From Myxococcus stipitatus (GTDB taxonomy: Bacteria; Myxococcota; Myxococcia; Myxococcales; Myxococcaceae): a stretch of DNA of 64,000 bases. The DNA lies in contig NZ_CP147913.1 of assembly GCF_037414475.1 (NCBI RefSeq), forward strand, positions 7,624,001-7,688,000, in the 5' to 3' direction. Shown one piece after another: positions 1 to 8,400 of the stretch. The position numbers and the translations under genes were made by a program. The notes beneath the pieces are model-generated. The model ran no database searches and was not told where the DNA came from. It was given only the letters and a program-made list of their open reading frames with translations. The stretch's first letter is position 1, and each line of letters opens with the position of its first letter.

Positions 1-815
1 TGCGTGACACCCTGTACGCGAACGTGCCCTTCCAGTTGAACGAGATGACCCATCACTATGGACGAAACGTCCATCTGGTCGGCAATCCGTTCCTGCTCTC
101 CCAACTGGCCACGCTGTGCGCCAAGGGTGTCATCCAGCCGCAGATCAACCGGCTGGTGGAGACGCTCTACGTCGACCTGGTGAAGACGGTGGTGAACGCG
201 GAGTTCCCCCGGAAGATGGTGAGCCTGCCCACGCGGATGATTGATTACACACCGCAAGGGCTCTACCAGGGCGAGGTCATCGACCCGCAGGTCCGGGTGG
301 TGACGGTGAACATCGCGCGGGCGGGCACGCTGCCGTCGCAGGTGACGTACGACTTGCTCAACGCCACGGTGGACCCGACGGTGGTGCGTCAGGACCACAT
401 CATCATGAGCCGCATGATTGACGCGGCCGAGTCGGTGGTGGGCTCGCAGATTGGCGGCGCGAAGATTGGCGGGGACGTGGATGACGCCTTCGTGCTCTTC
501 CCGGACCCGATGGGCGCCACGGGTGGCAGCCTGTCCACGGCCATCAAGCTCTACAAGGAGAAGGTGCCCGGCACCCCCCGGCGCATCATCACCCTGAATC
601 TCATCGTCACGCCGGAGTACTTGCGGAAGATGACGACGGACCACCCGGACGTCATCATCTACGCGCTCCGGTTGGACCGGGGCCTGTCTCCTCCGGAGGT
701 GTTCGGCACGGCGCCGGGCGCGCTCTGGGAGAAGGAGCGAGGCCTGGATGACCGGCAGTACATCGTCCCCGGAGGCGGCGGCTTCGGGGAGATCATGAAC
801 AACGCCTACGTGTAG
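1..815 (+). CDS. upp: Uracil phosphoribosyltransferase (5' end cut by one base)
   Basis: Converts uracil and PRPP to UMP in pyrimidine salvage (family knowledge). The PRPP-binding loop DPMGATGGSLSTA and the C-terminal uracil-site stretch YIVPGGGGFGEI are visible. A GTG at 24 could serve as a start, but the frame stays open to the window edge. The codon that straddles the edge ends in TG, giving (M)RDTLYANVPFQLNEM, so the true start probably lies one base outside the window. At about 271 residues it is longer than E. coli Upp (about 208). It is followed 13 bp later by a second phosphoribosyltransferase, so the two form a small salvage operon. Confidence 0.85.
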   Translation, partial: RDTLYANVPFQLNEMTHHYGRNVHLVGNPFLLSQLATLCAKGVIQPQINRLVETLYVDLVKTVVNAEFPRKMVSLPTRMIDYTPQGLYQGEVIDPQVRVVTVNIARAGTLPSQVTYDLLNATVDPTVVRQDHIIMSRMIDAAESVVGSQIGGAKIGGDVDDAFVLFPDPMGATGGSLSTAIKLYKEKVPGTPRRIITLNLIVTPEYLRKMTTDHPDVIIYALRLDRGLSPPEVFGTAPGALWEKERGLDDRQYIVPGGGGFGEIMNNAYV

Positions 816-828
816 CGCGGAGGAGACC

Positions 829-1362
829 TTGGCGTTCTACGAGCAGGAAGTCGGAGTCCTGATTCCCGAGGACAAGCTGCAGGCGCGCGTGCGGGAGCTG
901 GGCGCGCAAATCACCCGGGACTACGCGGGCAAGGAGCTCACGCTCGTCTGTGTGCTCAAGGGCTCCACGTTCTTCGCCATGGACCTGGCGCGAGCGGTGG
1001 ACCTGCCGCTCACGCTGGAGTTCCTGGGCGTGTCCAGCTACCAGGGTGGCACGGAGACGACGGGCGAGGTGCGCATCACCACCGACGTCAGCAAGCCCAT
1101 GGCGGGCAAGCACCTGCTCATCATCGAGGACATCATCGACACGGGGCTCACCATGAGCTTCCTGCTGGAGAACCTGCGGGCCCGGCACCCGGCGTCGCTG
1201 AAGCTGTGCTCGCTGTTGGAGAAGCCGTCGCGCGCCCGGACGAAGATTGACATCGACTACAAGGGCTTCGTCATCGACGACCACTTCGTGGTGGGCTACG
1301 GCCTGGACTACGCAGAGAAGCTCCGCAACGTGCCATTCATTGGCGTGATGAAGGGCAAGTAG
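829..1362 (+). CDS. hpt: Hypoxanthine phosphoribosyltransferase
   Basis: Purine salvage enzyme that converts hypoxanthine or guanine plus PRPP to IMP or GMP. The 177-residue length is typical. The PRPP signature LLIIEDIIDTGLTM is intact, and the purine-site region KGFVIDDHFVVGYGLDY matches the family end. The start is TTG at 829, supported by the purine-rich GGAGGAGA just upstream (819-826). The gene lies 13 bp after the uracil phosphoribosyltransferase gene, so translation is probably coupled. No unusual residues are seen. Confidence 0.93.
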   Translation: MAFYEQEVGVLIPEDKLQARVRELGAQITRDYAGKELTLVCVLKGSTFFAMDLARAVDLPLTLEFLGVSSYQGGTETTGEVRITTDVSKPMAGKHLLIIEDIIDTGLTMSFLLENLRARHPASLKLCSLLEKPSRARTKIDIDYKGFVIDDHFVVGYGLDYAEKLRNVPFIGVMKGK

Positions 1363-1664
1363 TCCGGGCGTCTCCCGCCGCCGCGCGGGGAGCAGGTCGG
1401 CTCCTCGCGTGGTGGGGCATCCAGGTCAGGGGAGGCGAAGCACCAGGCGCTTCGCGCGGGTTTCCGCCCTCCGGACGTGGCAGGCGTTGCATTGTTGTCA
1501 CCAGAACGAGCATGCGCAGCTTCCAGGGGGAACTGCTGGTGCCGCGGGGCGCTGGACGCGAGGGCTCGTGTCCGGGTGCGCGTGGCCCAATGAGGGTGCG
1601 CATGCGTTCATCCACGGACAGGAAGGCCCCGGCCGCCGCCATCGCGGCCAAGGGCAATGAAGCG
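1363..1664. other. Intergenic region between hpt and the aquaporin gene
   Basis: This 302-bp gap has no convincing gene. It holds two hairpins: CTCCC/GGGAG around 1373-1392, just after hpt and possibly a terminator, and GCGAAGC/GCTTCGC at 1435-1455 with a 7-nt loop. An in-frame GTG or ATG extension of the aquaporin frame reaches back to 1512, but the added residues are low-complexity and not membrane-like. Confidence 0.5.
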
Positions 1665-2441
1665 ATGAGGAAGTACGTGGCCGAGTTCGTCGGGACGTTC
1701 GTCCTGGTGCTCGGCGGCGTGGGAGCGGCCGTGCTGGCGGGGGACCGCATCGGTTTCCTGGGCGTCGCGTTTGCCTTTGGCCTGTCGCTGCTGGCCATGG
1801 TGTATGTCATTGGCCCCATCTCCGGCTGCCACGTCAATCCGGCGGTGACGGTGGGGTTGTCCCTGGCGGGCAAGTTCGAGAACAAGCACATCCTGGGCTA
1901 CATCGTGGCGCAGTGTCTGGGCGCCTTCCTGGCGGCGGGGGTGGTGCTGGCCATCGCGAAGGGCATTCCCGGGGGCTACCAGGCGTCCATCTCCGGATTG
2001 GGCTCCAACGGGTATGGGATGGCGTCTCCGGAAGGGTACAGCGCGGGGGCGGCCTTCCTGACGGAGGTGGCGCTCACCTTCCTGCTGGTGCTGACGGTGC
2101 TGGGGGCGACGGACGCCCGGGCCCCGGTGGGCTTCGCGGGGCTGGCCATCGGCCTGGTGCTGACGCTCATCCACCTGGTGGGCATCCCGGTGACGAACAC
2201 GTCGGTGAACCCCGCGCGCAGCCTGGGGCCGGCGCTGTTCGCGGGTGGGACGGCGCTGGGGCAGCTGTGGTTGTTCATCATCGCGCCGCTCCTGGGCAGT
2301 GGGCTGGCGGCGGCGGTGTACCGCACCCTGTTCCGCCCGGTGGCGGCCATCTCCGCGCGCACGGCGGAGCGTTCGCTGGATGCGCAGCGGGCCGAGCGCA
2401 TCGCCGAGGACCGAGGGGACCGGACGCACCATCCGGTGTGA
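1665..2441 (+). CDS. aqpZ: Aquaporin Z-type water channel
   Basis: Inner-membrane water channel of the MIP family with six predicted membrane spans. Both pore motifs are present, HVNPAVTVG after span 2 and NTSVNPARSLGP after span 5. The segment GSNGYGMASPEGYSAGAA before span 4 and LTLIHLVGIPVTNTSVNPARS closely follow E. coli AqpZ. I start the protein at ATG 1665 (MRKYVAEFVGTF), which matches the family N-terminus. The frame is open back to 1512 but that extension is not conserved-looking. The resulting 258 residues slightly exceed the usual 230 because of a charged C-terminal tail. Same strand as the exporter gene downstream, with a gap of 113 bp. Confidence 0.93.
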   Translation: MRKYVAEFVGTFVLVLGGVGAAVLAGDRIGFLGVAFAFGLSLLAMVYVIGPISGCHVNPAVTVGLSLAGKFENKHILGYIVAQCLGAFLAAGVVLAIAKGIPGGYQASISGLGSNGYGMASPEGYSAGAAFLTEVALTFLLVLTVLGATDARAPVGFAGLAIGLVLTLIHLVGIPVTNTSVNPARSLGPALFAGGTALGQLWLFIIAPLLGSGLAAAVYRTLFRPVAAISARTAERSLDAQRAERIAEDRGDRTHHPV

Positions 2442-2554
2442 GCGCTCGCGGCTTGGATGCGGGGGCGCCCCGGCGTATACGACGGGAGCCGAAGAGGGGC
2501 CGAGCCTCTTCGGCTCCTCGCTCCGGGACGACGGAAGCAGCGGTGGTGTCCTCC

Positions 2555-3187
2555 ATGCTCTTCGAGCCGACGCGCCTTCTGGCCTTCCTCCTCGCCGGAG
2601 TGGCCCTCAACCTCACCCCAGGTCCCGACACGATGTATGTGTTGGCGAGGAGCATGGGGCAGGGCCGCTCGGCGGGGTTCGTCTCCGCGCTGGGCATCTG
2701 CGTGGGCTGCCTCTTCCACATCGCCGCGGCGGCCCTGGGACTGTCGGCGCTGCTGGCCACCTCCGCCGTGGCGTTCCTGGTGGTGAAGTGGGTGGGCGCG
2801 CTCTACCTGCTGTGGATGGGCGTGCAGATGCTGCGCAGCAAGGCGGGACCCCAGGCCGTGGAAGGGCTCCAGCCGGCGAGCCTGTGGCGCATCTTCCGCG
2901 ACGGTGTCGTCACCAACGTGCTCAACCCGAAGGTGGCCTTGTTCTTCCTGGCCTTCCTGCCGCAGTTCGTGGACCCGTCGCGCGGCTCCACGGGCTTGCA
3001 GTTCGTCCTGCTCGGGTTGCTGTTCGACGTGACGGGGACGCTGTGGCTCGTCTTCCTCGCGGGCGTGGCGGGTGGGTTCGGCGCCTGGTTGCGGCGCAAC
3101 CCCCGCTTCGCCACGTGGCAGCAGCGGGTGACGGGCGGCGTGTTCGTCGCGCTGGGCGCGAGGCTCGCGCTCCAGGAGCGCACGTAG
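2555..3187 (+). CDS. LysE/RhtB-family amino-acid exporter
   Basis: Inner-membrane exporter, probably for amino acids or their derivatives; the substrate cannot be read from sequence. The 210 residues carry the family N-terminal signature ALNLTPGPDTMYVLARS and the central GDGVVTNVLNPKVALFFLAFLPQFV-type motif (seen as DGVVTNVLNPKVALFFLAF), with about six hydrophobic spans. The start is ATG 2555 (MLFEPTRLLAF). Its stop lies 12 bp from the convergent stop of the M50-like gene on the other strand. Confidence 0.9.
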   Translation: MLFEPTRLLAFLLAGVALNLTPGPDTMYVLARSMGQGRSAGFVSALGICVGCLFHIAAAALGLSALLATSAVAFLVVKWVGALYLLWMGVQMLRSKAGPQAVEGLQPASLWRIFRDGVVTNVLNPKVALFFLAFLPQFVDPSRGSTGLQFVLLGLLFDVTGTLWLVFLAGVAGGFGAWLRRNPRFATWQQRVTGGVFVALGARLALQERT

Positions 3188-3199
3188 GGACGCCGGGGC

Positions 3200-3865
3200 T
3201 CAGCGGAAGACGAACCCGCCGAGCAGGTAGAGGGTGTAGCAGGCCCAGGGCAGGAAGAAGGCCAGGGCCAGGAAGTTGAGGCCCGCGACCCACACGGGCA
3301 CGGGCCGGTTGCGCCAGGGGAGGAGCAAGGCCGCGCCGCCCGCGAGCACGGGCGCGGGAAGCAGGTTGAGGGCGGCCAGCTTGGCGCTGGCGAGGCCCCA
3401 GGCGCGCAGCAGCTCCCCGGACTGAAGCAGGGCGACGAAGCGCTCCAGGCGGCCTGGGAGGGCGGAGAACTGGAAGGGGACGGCGAAGCCGGAGAGGAAC
3501 TGGCTCAGCCCTTCCTGGACGCCCAGGCACGCCATGGCGACGCCCACGAGGAAGAGCCAGGGGACGAGGATGATGGCCAGGTGCACGTGCACGGGAAGCC
3601 GCCGCAGGCGGTTCTCAGGGGGCGCATCGGGCGGGCCCCCGGGAGGTGGGCCATTGAAGTCCACCGAGCTGGCCAGGGCGATGGGCCGCAGCGACCACTG
3701 GATGGTGCCCAGTGTCACGGTGAAGAGCCGGGGGCCGTAGCCCAGCTCCACCGAGGTGGGGCGCGCGCCGAAGGTGCTGGCCACCGCCGTCTGGCCCAGG
3801 GCCCAGAGGACGTTGACGGTGAAGAAGAGCATCCAGAGCCAGAAGAGCAGGGTGACACGTTCCAT
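3200..3865 (-). CDS. M50 site-2-protease-like membrane protein lacking catalytic residues
   Basis: The 221-residue membrane protein follows the layout of RseP/M50 intramembrane proteases. After the first span, where active enzymes have HExxH, it reads WALGQTAVAS (residues 21-30). It is followed by the family-like ELGYGPRLFTVTLG and LRPIALASSVDF. The second conserved motif, normally NLLPxPxLDGG, is present as NLLPAPVLAGG (167-177), with Asp replaced by Ala. Both zinc-binding histidines, the glutamate and the aspartate are therefore absent. This is what the sequence shows; a non-proteolytic role (a pseudoprotease binding membrane partners) is inference. ATG start at 3865; the 3' end faces the LysE gene. 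Confidence 0.7.
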   Translation of the reverse strand: MERVTLLFWLWMLFFTVNVLWALGQTAVASTFGARPTSVELGYGPRLFTVTLGTIQWSLRPIALASSVDFNGPPPGGPPDAPPENRLRRLPVHVHLAIILVPWLFLVGVAMACLGVQEGLSQFLSGFAVPFQFSALPGRLERFVALLQSGELLRAWGLASAKLAALNLLPAPVLAGGAALLLPWRNRPVPVWVAGLNFLALAFFLPWACYTLYLLGGFVFR

Positions 3866-3917
3866 GGGCGTGCCCCCTGCTTAGCATGTCGGGCCCTTCT
3901 GCATCACCGCGCCTGCT

Positions 3918-5330
3918 TCACTTGCAGGGGCTGGAGATGTCCGTGGTGCTCACCAGGTTGATGGTGATGGAGGCGCTTCGGTCCGAGGTGGCCCAGATGA
4001 TTCTGTGATTGCGGCCAGTCCCCTTGGGGTTCGCGAAGCCCGCCAGTCGATAGTTCAGGGACTCCGTGAAGGTCACATTCGGGTTGGAGCCGATCGCGCT
4101 GGCGCTGAACCGCCACGCCGAGAGGGTTTCGACAGTGAAGGCGGACCGAGCGAGCGCGGACAGCGTCTTGACCTTGCCACCATAGCCGCCCTCGTACATC
4201 TTCGACCACCAGTTGCCAAAGTCGTCGGGTGGCTCGTTCTGCGAGTTCCAGAACTCACGATGGTGGTAGTGCCAGCGAGCCGTCCCGGCACTGTTGCTGC
4301 TCTGGTTGAGGAGTGCCCACCCCTCGATGGTGCGACCCACGGGGCCATGGCTCGCGGACCAGTAGTTGGGGACGCAGCTCCCTTCCTGCACATATTTCAC
4401 ATGCAATGGCACGGAAATCTGGGGACCCACCACCGGGCCATTGGTTGTTCCCGGGCTGGTGCTGAGCGCGGCGGTGCTCCGATTGTTCGTGCATTCCGTC
4501 TGGAAATGGTACTGCCAGAAGGCCTTGGCGTTATCCACATACACCATGAAGGTGGAGGGATTGAACGTGGCCTCCTGGACTCGGATGACGACGTAGTCGG
4601 CGTTCGCTTTGCCATTCTCCCGGTAGACGTAGAATGAGCTGGTGAAACCAAACTCCGCGGTTTGCGACTTGCCCGAGGCCGCGCTCCAGTCGTCGAAGTT
4701 CGTGATGTATCGGGTATAGGACTGAGTGAGCGTCCTGATTCCATACAGGACTCCCGAGGGAGGAATCAGTCCAGGGCCTCCCACCGAGCGTTTGGCGGGC
4801 TGCCGGTGGATGTCGAACGCGGACGCCCAGTCGCGTTGGGCCGCGGGGGCCTCGTGAGCGGGACTTGGCGCCTCGGCGCGGGAGTCTTTTGATGGATGGG
4901 ACTGAGCCGATGCGCGGGTCGTCTCCTCGGCCGACCCTTGCTCGTCGATGTTCTCCATGGGGGATGCGCTGTCGAGCGCGGTGAGCAAGTAGCAGGAGGG
5001 CGTGGTGGCCTTCAGGTCCCGGGACACCATCAGGACGGGGGCCCCTTCCTTCACCTGGCACCCGATGACTTCAGACAAGGCCTGACACGCCTTGGCGTCA
5101 GGGTGGCGGAGCACCAGTATCTTCCCCCCGTCCAGGGTGGGACGCATCATGGGCCCGTACTGTTCTGGCTTCGTCGAGGCGCAGTCCACCCAATGTACCT
5201 CGGCGAGTTGGAGTCCCTCCATGCCTGTCTTGGCGCAGATGTCCCCCTGGACCTTCAGGGTGTTGAAGTCCTGGCTCGTCGTGGCTCCCGTGAAGAGGAT
5301 TCGTGGCTTCGTCCGTGTCGTCGACTCCAT
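3918..5330 (-). CDS. Unrecognised 470-residue protein downstream of the RHS toxin gene
   Basis: I do not recognise this protein. The start ATG at 5330 (MESTTRTKPRILF) is preceded by GGAGG at good spacing; an upstream in-frame ATG at 5357 lacks this. There is no signal peptide. Residues about 5-115 form a Cys-containing alpha/beta-looking domain. Residues about 125-175 are a polar, low-complexity linker. Residues about 185-470 are Trp-, Tyr- and Asn-rich and look beta-rich. The stretch near the end (SASAIGSNPNVTFTESL, then HRIIWATSDRSASITINL) is loosely reminiscent of leukocidin-type pore-forming toxins, but this is weak. Base composition is visibly less GC-rich than neighbours, suggesting transfer. 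It follows the RHS gene by 94 bp on the same strand and is probably co-transcribed, as partner, effector or immunity protein. Confidence 0.75.
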   Translation of the reverse strand: MESTTRTKPRILFTGATTSQDFNTLKVQGDICAKTGMEGLQLAEVHWVDCASTKPEQYGPMMRPTLDGGKILVLRHPDAKACQALSEVIGCQVKEGAPVLMVSRDLKATTPSCYLLTALDSASPMENIDEQGSAEETTRASAQSHPSKDSRAEAPSPAHEAPAAQRDWASAFDIHRQPAKRSVGGPGLIPPSGVLYGIRTLTQSYTRYITNFDDWSAASGKSQTAEFGFTSSFYVYRENGKANADYVVIRVQEATFNPSTFMVYVDNAKAFWQYHFQTECTNNRSTAALSTSPGTTNGPVVGPQISVPLHVKYVQEGSCVPNYWSASHGPVGRTIEGWALLNQSSNSAGTARWHYHHREFWNSQNEPPDDFGNWWSKMYEGGYGGKVKTLSALARSAFTVETLSAWRFSASAIGSNPNVTFTESLNYRLAGFANPKGTGRNHRIIWATSDRSASITINLVSTTDISSPCK

Positions 5331-5369
5331 GTGTGTCTGGCCTCCATTGTGTTGCACTGCGTTTGGGCG

Positions 5370-5390
5370 CCCGGCGGACAGCGCGCCGGG
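5370..5390 (-). terminator. Intercistronic hairpin between the RHS gene and its partner
   Basis: Inverted repeat CCCGGCG (5370-5376) and CGCCGGG (5384-5390) with a 7-nt loop, in the 94-bp gap after the RHS stop. No U-run follows, so it may be a partial terminator or an RNA-processing or stability element rather than a true terminator. Confidence 0.35.
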
Positions 5391-5424
5391 GGCTTGACTG
5401 TTTCAGGGGGGACTGCCGTGCCGC

Positions 5425-8400
5425 TCACTTCATGCCGGGCAGGAAGAGCTGCTCCGCGTGCAGATAGCTGAGCGTGTACCCGAGCGATGTGCCGAACGTG
5501 CCTCCCAGCGACAGCGCGATGACCTTGCGCATCCCCTCCGCTTCGAGCTGCATCGTCGGTCCGGTGAAGTTGTAATTGGCGCGGCGGAGGCCGTCCGCCA
5601 GGCCATCCACGGCATCCAGCGAGCGGGCCACGCGGGTAATCATCGCCTTGCCGCCGGAGGCCACAACGCTCCCCAGGCCTCCTCCCACGCCGCCGAGGAT
5701 GGCGGCGAAGGTCAGGTCCGCGCCCAGCGGCGCACCCGCGACGGCATTGCCAATCAATTGACTGCTCACTCCGGACACCACGCCGCCAATGGCATCCACG
5801 CCGGCCCTCAGGCCGATGTTGAGCAGGCTCCGGGTCGCCAGGTTGAGGCTGGAGGCGGCGATTTCGCCCACCGCCGAGAAGCCGCCCGCGATGGCGCCCG
5901 CCGCGGCGCCGATGCCCACCTGGGTTCCCCAATCCGCCCAGCTGAACTCCTTGCCCGTCGCGTTCGCGCTGATGTTGTAGGCCAGTCCTCCCAGGCCCGC
6001 GCCCACCAGCCCGCCCACCGCCACGCCGATGGCGAACGCCGCCACCCCTTGCATCCCCGGGACGAATGACAGCGCGATGCCTCCGGCGACGAGCGCGATG
6101 TCAATCGTATACGAGACAATCTCCTGCCAGTGCTTGGAGACCCAATTGGGCAGCGTGTTGGTGAAGAAGTTGGCGATGCTGTCGAAGAAGCCCAGCCCCA
6201 TGGGGTCGATGAGGGTGACCGGGTCGTTGAGGACGTAGGCGTAGCGGTTGAAGGCCCCCATGCGGTCCTCCGACGCGCCCATCTGGGAGTCGGCGGTGAT
6301 GAAGCCCCCCAGCAGCGGGCTGTAGTAGCGCGAGGCCGCGTAGTAGAGCCCCGTGCTGTCCAGCTCCAGCCCCGAGTGCTTCTGGCGGAAGTCGTCACTG
6401 CCCGTGCGCAAACGAGGTGTCCCGAACGGGTCGTAGTCCAGGGTGCTCGCCACCTGGCCTTGCTCCTCCGTCACCAGCGTGGTGCTCTGGGTGTTGTTGA
6501 GGTGGAAGTAGCGCGAGCCCACCGAGGGCACCCCTGAGTTTCCTCCTGGCGCCGTGCCCGATTCGGCGAGGGTGATGGAGGCGATGACCTGGTCTCCATC
6601 CAGGACATAGCGCGTGTGCTGGCGCGCGCCGTTCGCGAAGACGACCACCTCGTAGCAGGGGGCCACGTAGCAGGTCGTGAGCTGGGGCTCGACCTTCTTC
6701 AACCGCCGTCCATCCTGGTCATAGGTGAAGCGGACGTCGCCCGCTTGCTGGAGCCGCCGGGCGGAGTCGTAGCTGAGGTGGAGCGTGGAGCCCTGATACT
6801 TCAGCTCGATGAGGCTGCCATTGGCGTCGTAGCGGGTCTGCAGCGCGTCGGGGCTCGCGGGTGTGTAGCCCCGGGCAATCTGGTGGCCTGCTCGCTCCAG
6901 GGTGAGCCCCGCCTTGCTCGTGAGGCTGCAGGCTCCGTCGTAGGCGAACTCCTGGAGGCCATACCCTCCACCCTGCGCCTTCACCAGTTGGCCCAGGACG
7001 TCATGGGAGAAGGTCTGGGTTTGAGGCGCTTCCAACCGGTCGCGGACGGAACTCACCTGCCAGAAGGCGTTCCACTCCAACGTGCTCGCCGAGGCGGGGC
7101 GCTCGTCCTTGGTGAAGACATCCTGGGTCAGCAGGTGTCCGTCGGGCGTATACGTCCAGGTGGTCCGCACGCCGTTGCCGTACCGCGCCACCGCGGGGGC
7201 TCCCAGCGCCGTGAAGTCCGACTGGACGAGGTGTTCCTTGGCGCCCTCGGTGATTTTGAGCAGGCGTTGGAGCGCGTCGCGGTGGTAGCTCACCTCGGAC
7301 TTCGCGGCGTCGGGATAGATGATGCGGGAGACGAGCCTCGTGGGCGTGAAGTCCTGGTTCAGCGTGTAGGCCGTCCCGTCGAGCGTCAGCTTCACGGAGG
7401 TCGTGTTGCCGTCGGCGTCGTGTCCATAGACATACGCCGTGCCGTCGGGGAGTTTGACGCCCGTCAGGAGCCCCAGGGCATAGGCGCTGGTCTGCTCGTC
7501 ATAGGTGTAGTGCGTCTGGTCATTGCCCGCCTTCTTCGACGTCACGCGCCGGAGCGCATCGTGTTGGAAGGTGGTCACCACTCCAGCGCCATCGGTGTGT
7601 GTCCATTCCCGCTGCTCATCCCGGTAGGCGTAGGTCTCCCGGGTGAAGGTGGTGCTTCCGGAGCGGGTGGTGATGGCGGTGTGCCGGTCCAGGCCGTCGT
7701 ACGTGAAGGTGGTCTCGACCTTCGGGTCCGTGGCGCTCAATCGCCGGCCCACGGCGTCGTAGGTGTAGCGGGTGGTGTTGCCTCGGCCGTCCTGGAGCTC
7801 GGTGAGGCTCTGCGCGTCCCCGAAGTAGCCATGGGTCATCGTCCGCGTCCGAGGCGAGCCGGAGGTGGCGCCTTCGGTGAGCACCGTGCGATTGACGCGG
7901 GGATATTCATACGTCGACACATTGGGCGTGGTGCCGGCGCTCGACGTCTCCCTGCGCACCACGCGCTCGTATTCGTCGTAGGACAAGGCCTGGGCCCGCT
8001 TGGATGCGTCGCCGCTGAAGTAGGGCAGGCTCTGTTCGAGGGGTTGGTCGTGTGCGTCGAGGACGGTGTCCTCGATGATGGCCCTGCCCACGAGCGCGCC
8101 GTTCTCCTGGCCCTGGGTCGTCGTGCGGGTGACCCGGCCGAAGCCGTCCACGTACTCCGTGCGCACCGTCCACACGTCCTTCTTCCAGTCCTGTCGCGTC
8201 AGGGTCTTCCGGAACCTGCCGGTGGCGTCGTGGCCACGCTCGAAGCGCAAGGCCGGGACCATGGCTTCGCCCGGACCCATGCGCTGGGTCTCCACGGGGC
8301 GGCCCAGGCCGTCATGCTGGTGCACTTCGCGCGCGCCGTTGGGCTGTGTCTGCGAGGTCAGCACTCCCGTGGTGGCGTCGTAATGGAACTCGAACTCCAG

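Noticed and set aside
1426..1500. CNACH heme-binding motif on the minus strand between hpt and aqpZ
   Set aside because: The frame has stops immediately upstream (1498-1500) and at 1426-1428, leaving about 23 codons with no start. It is either chance or an unrecoverable remnant of a cytochrome c gene.
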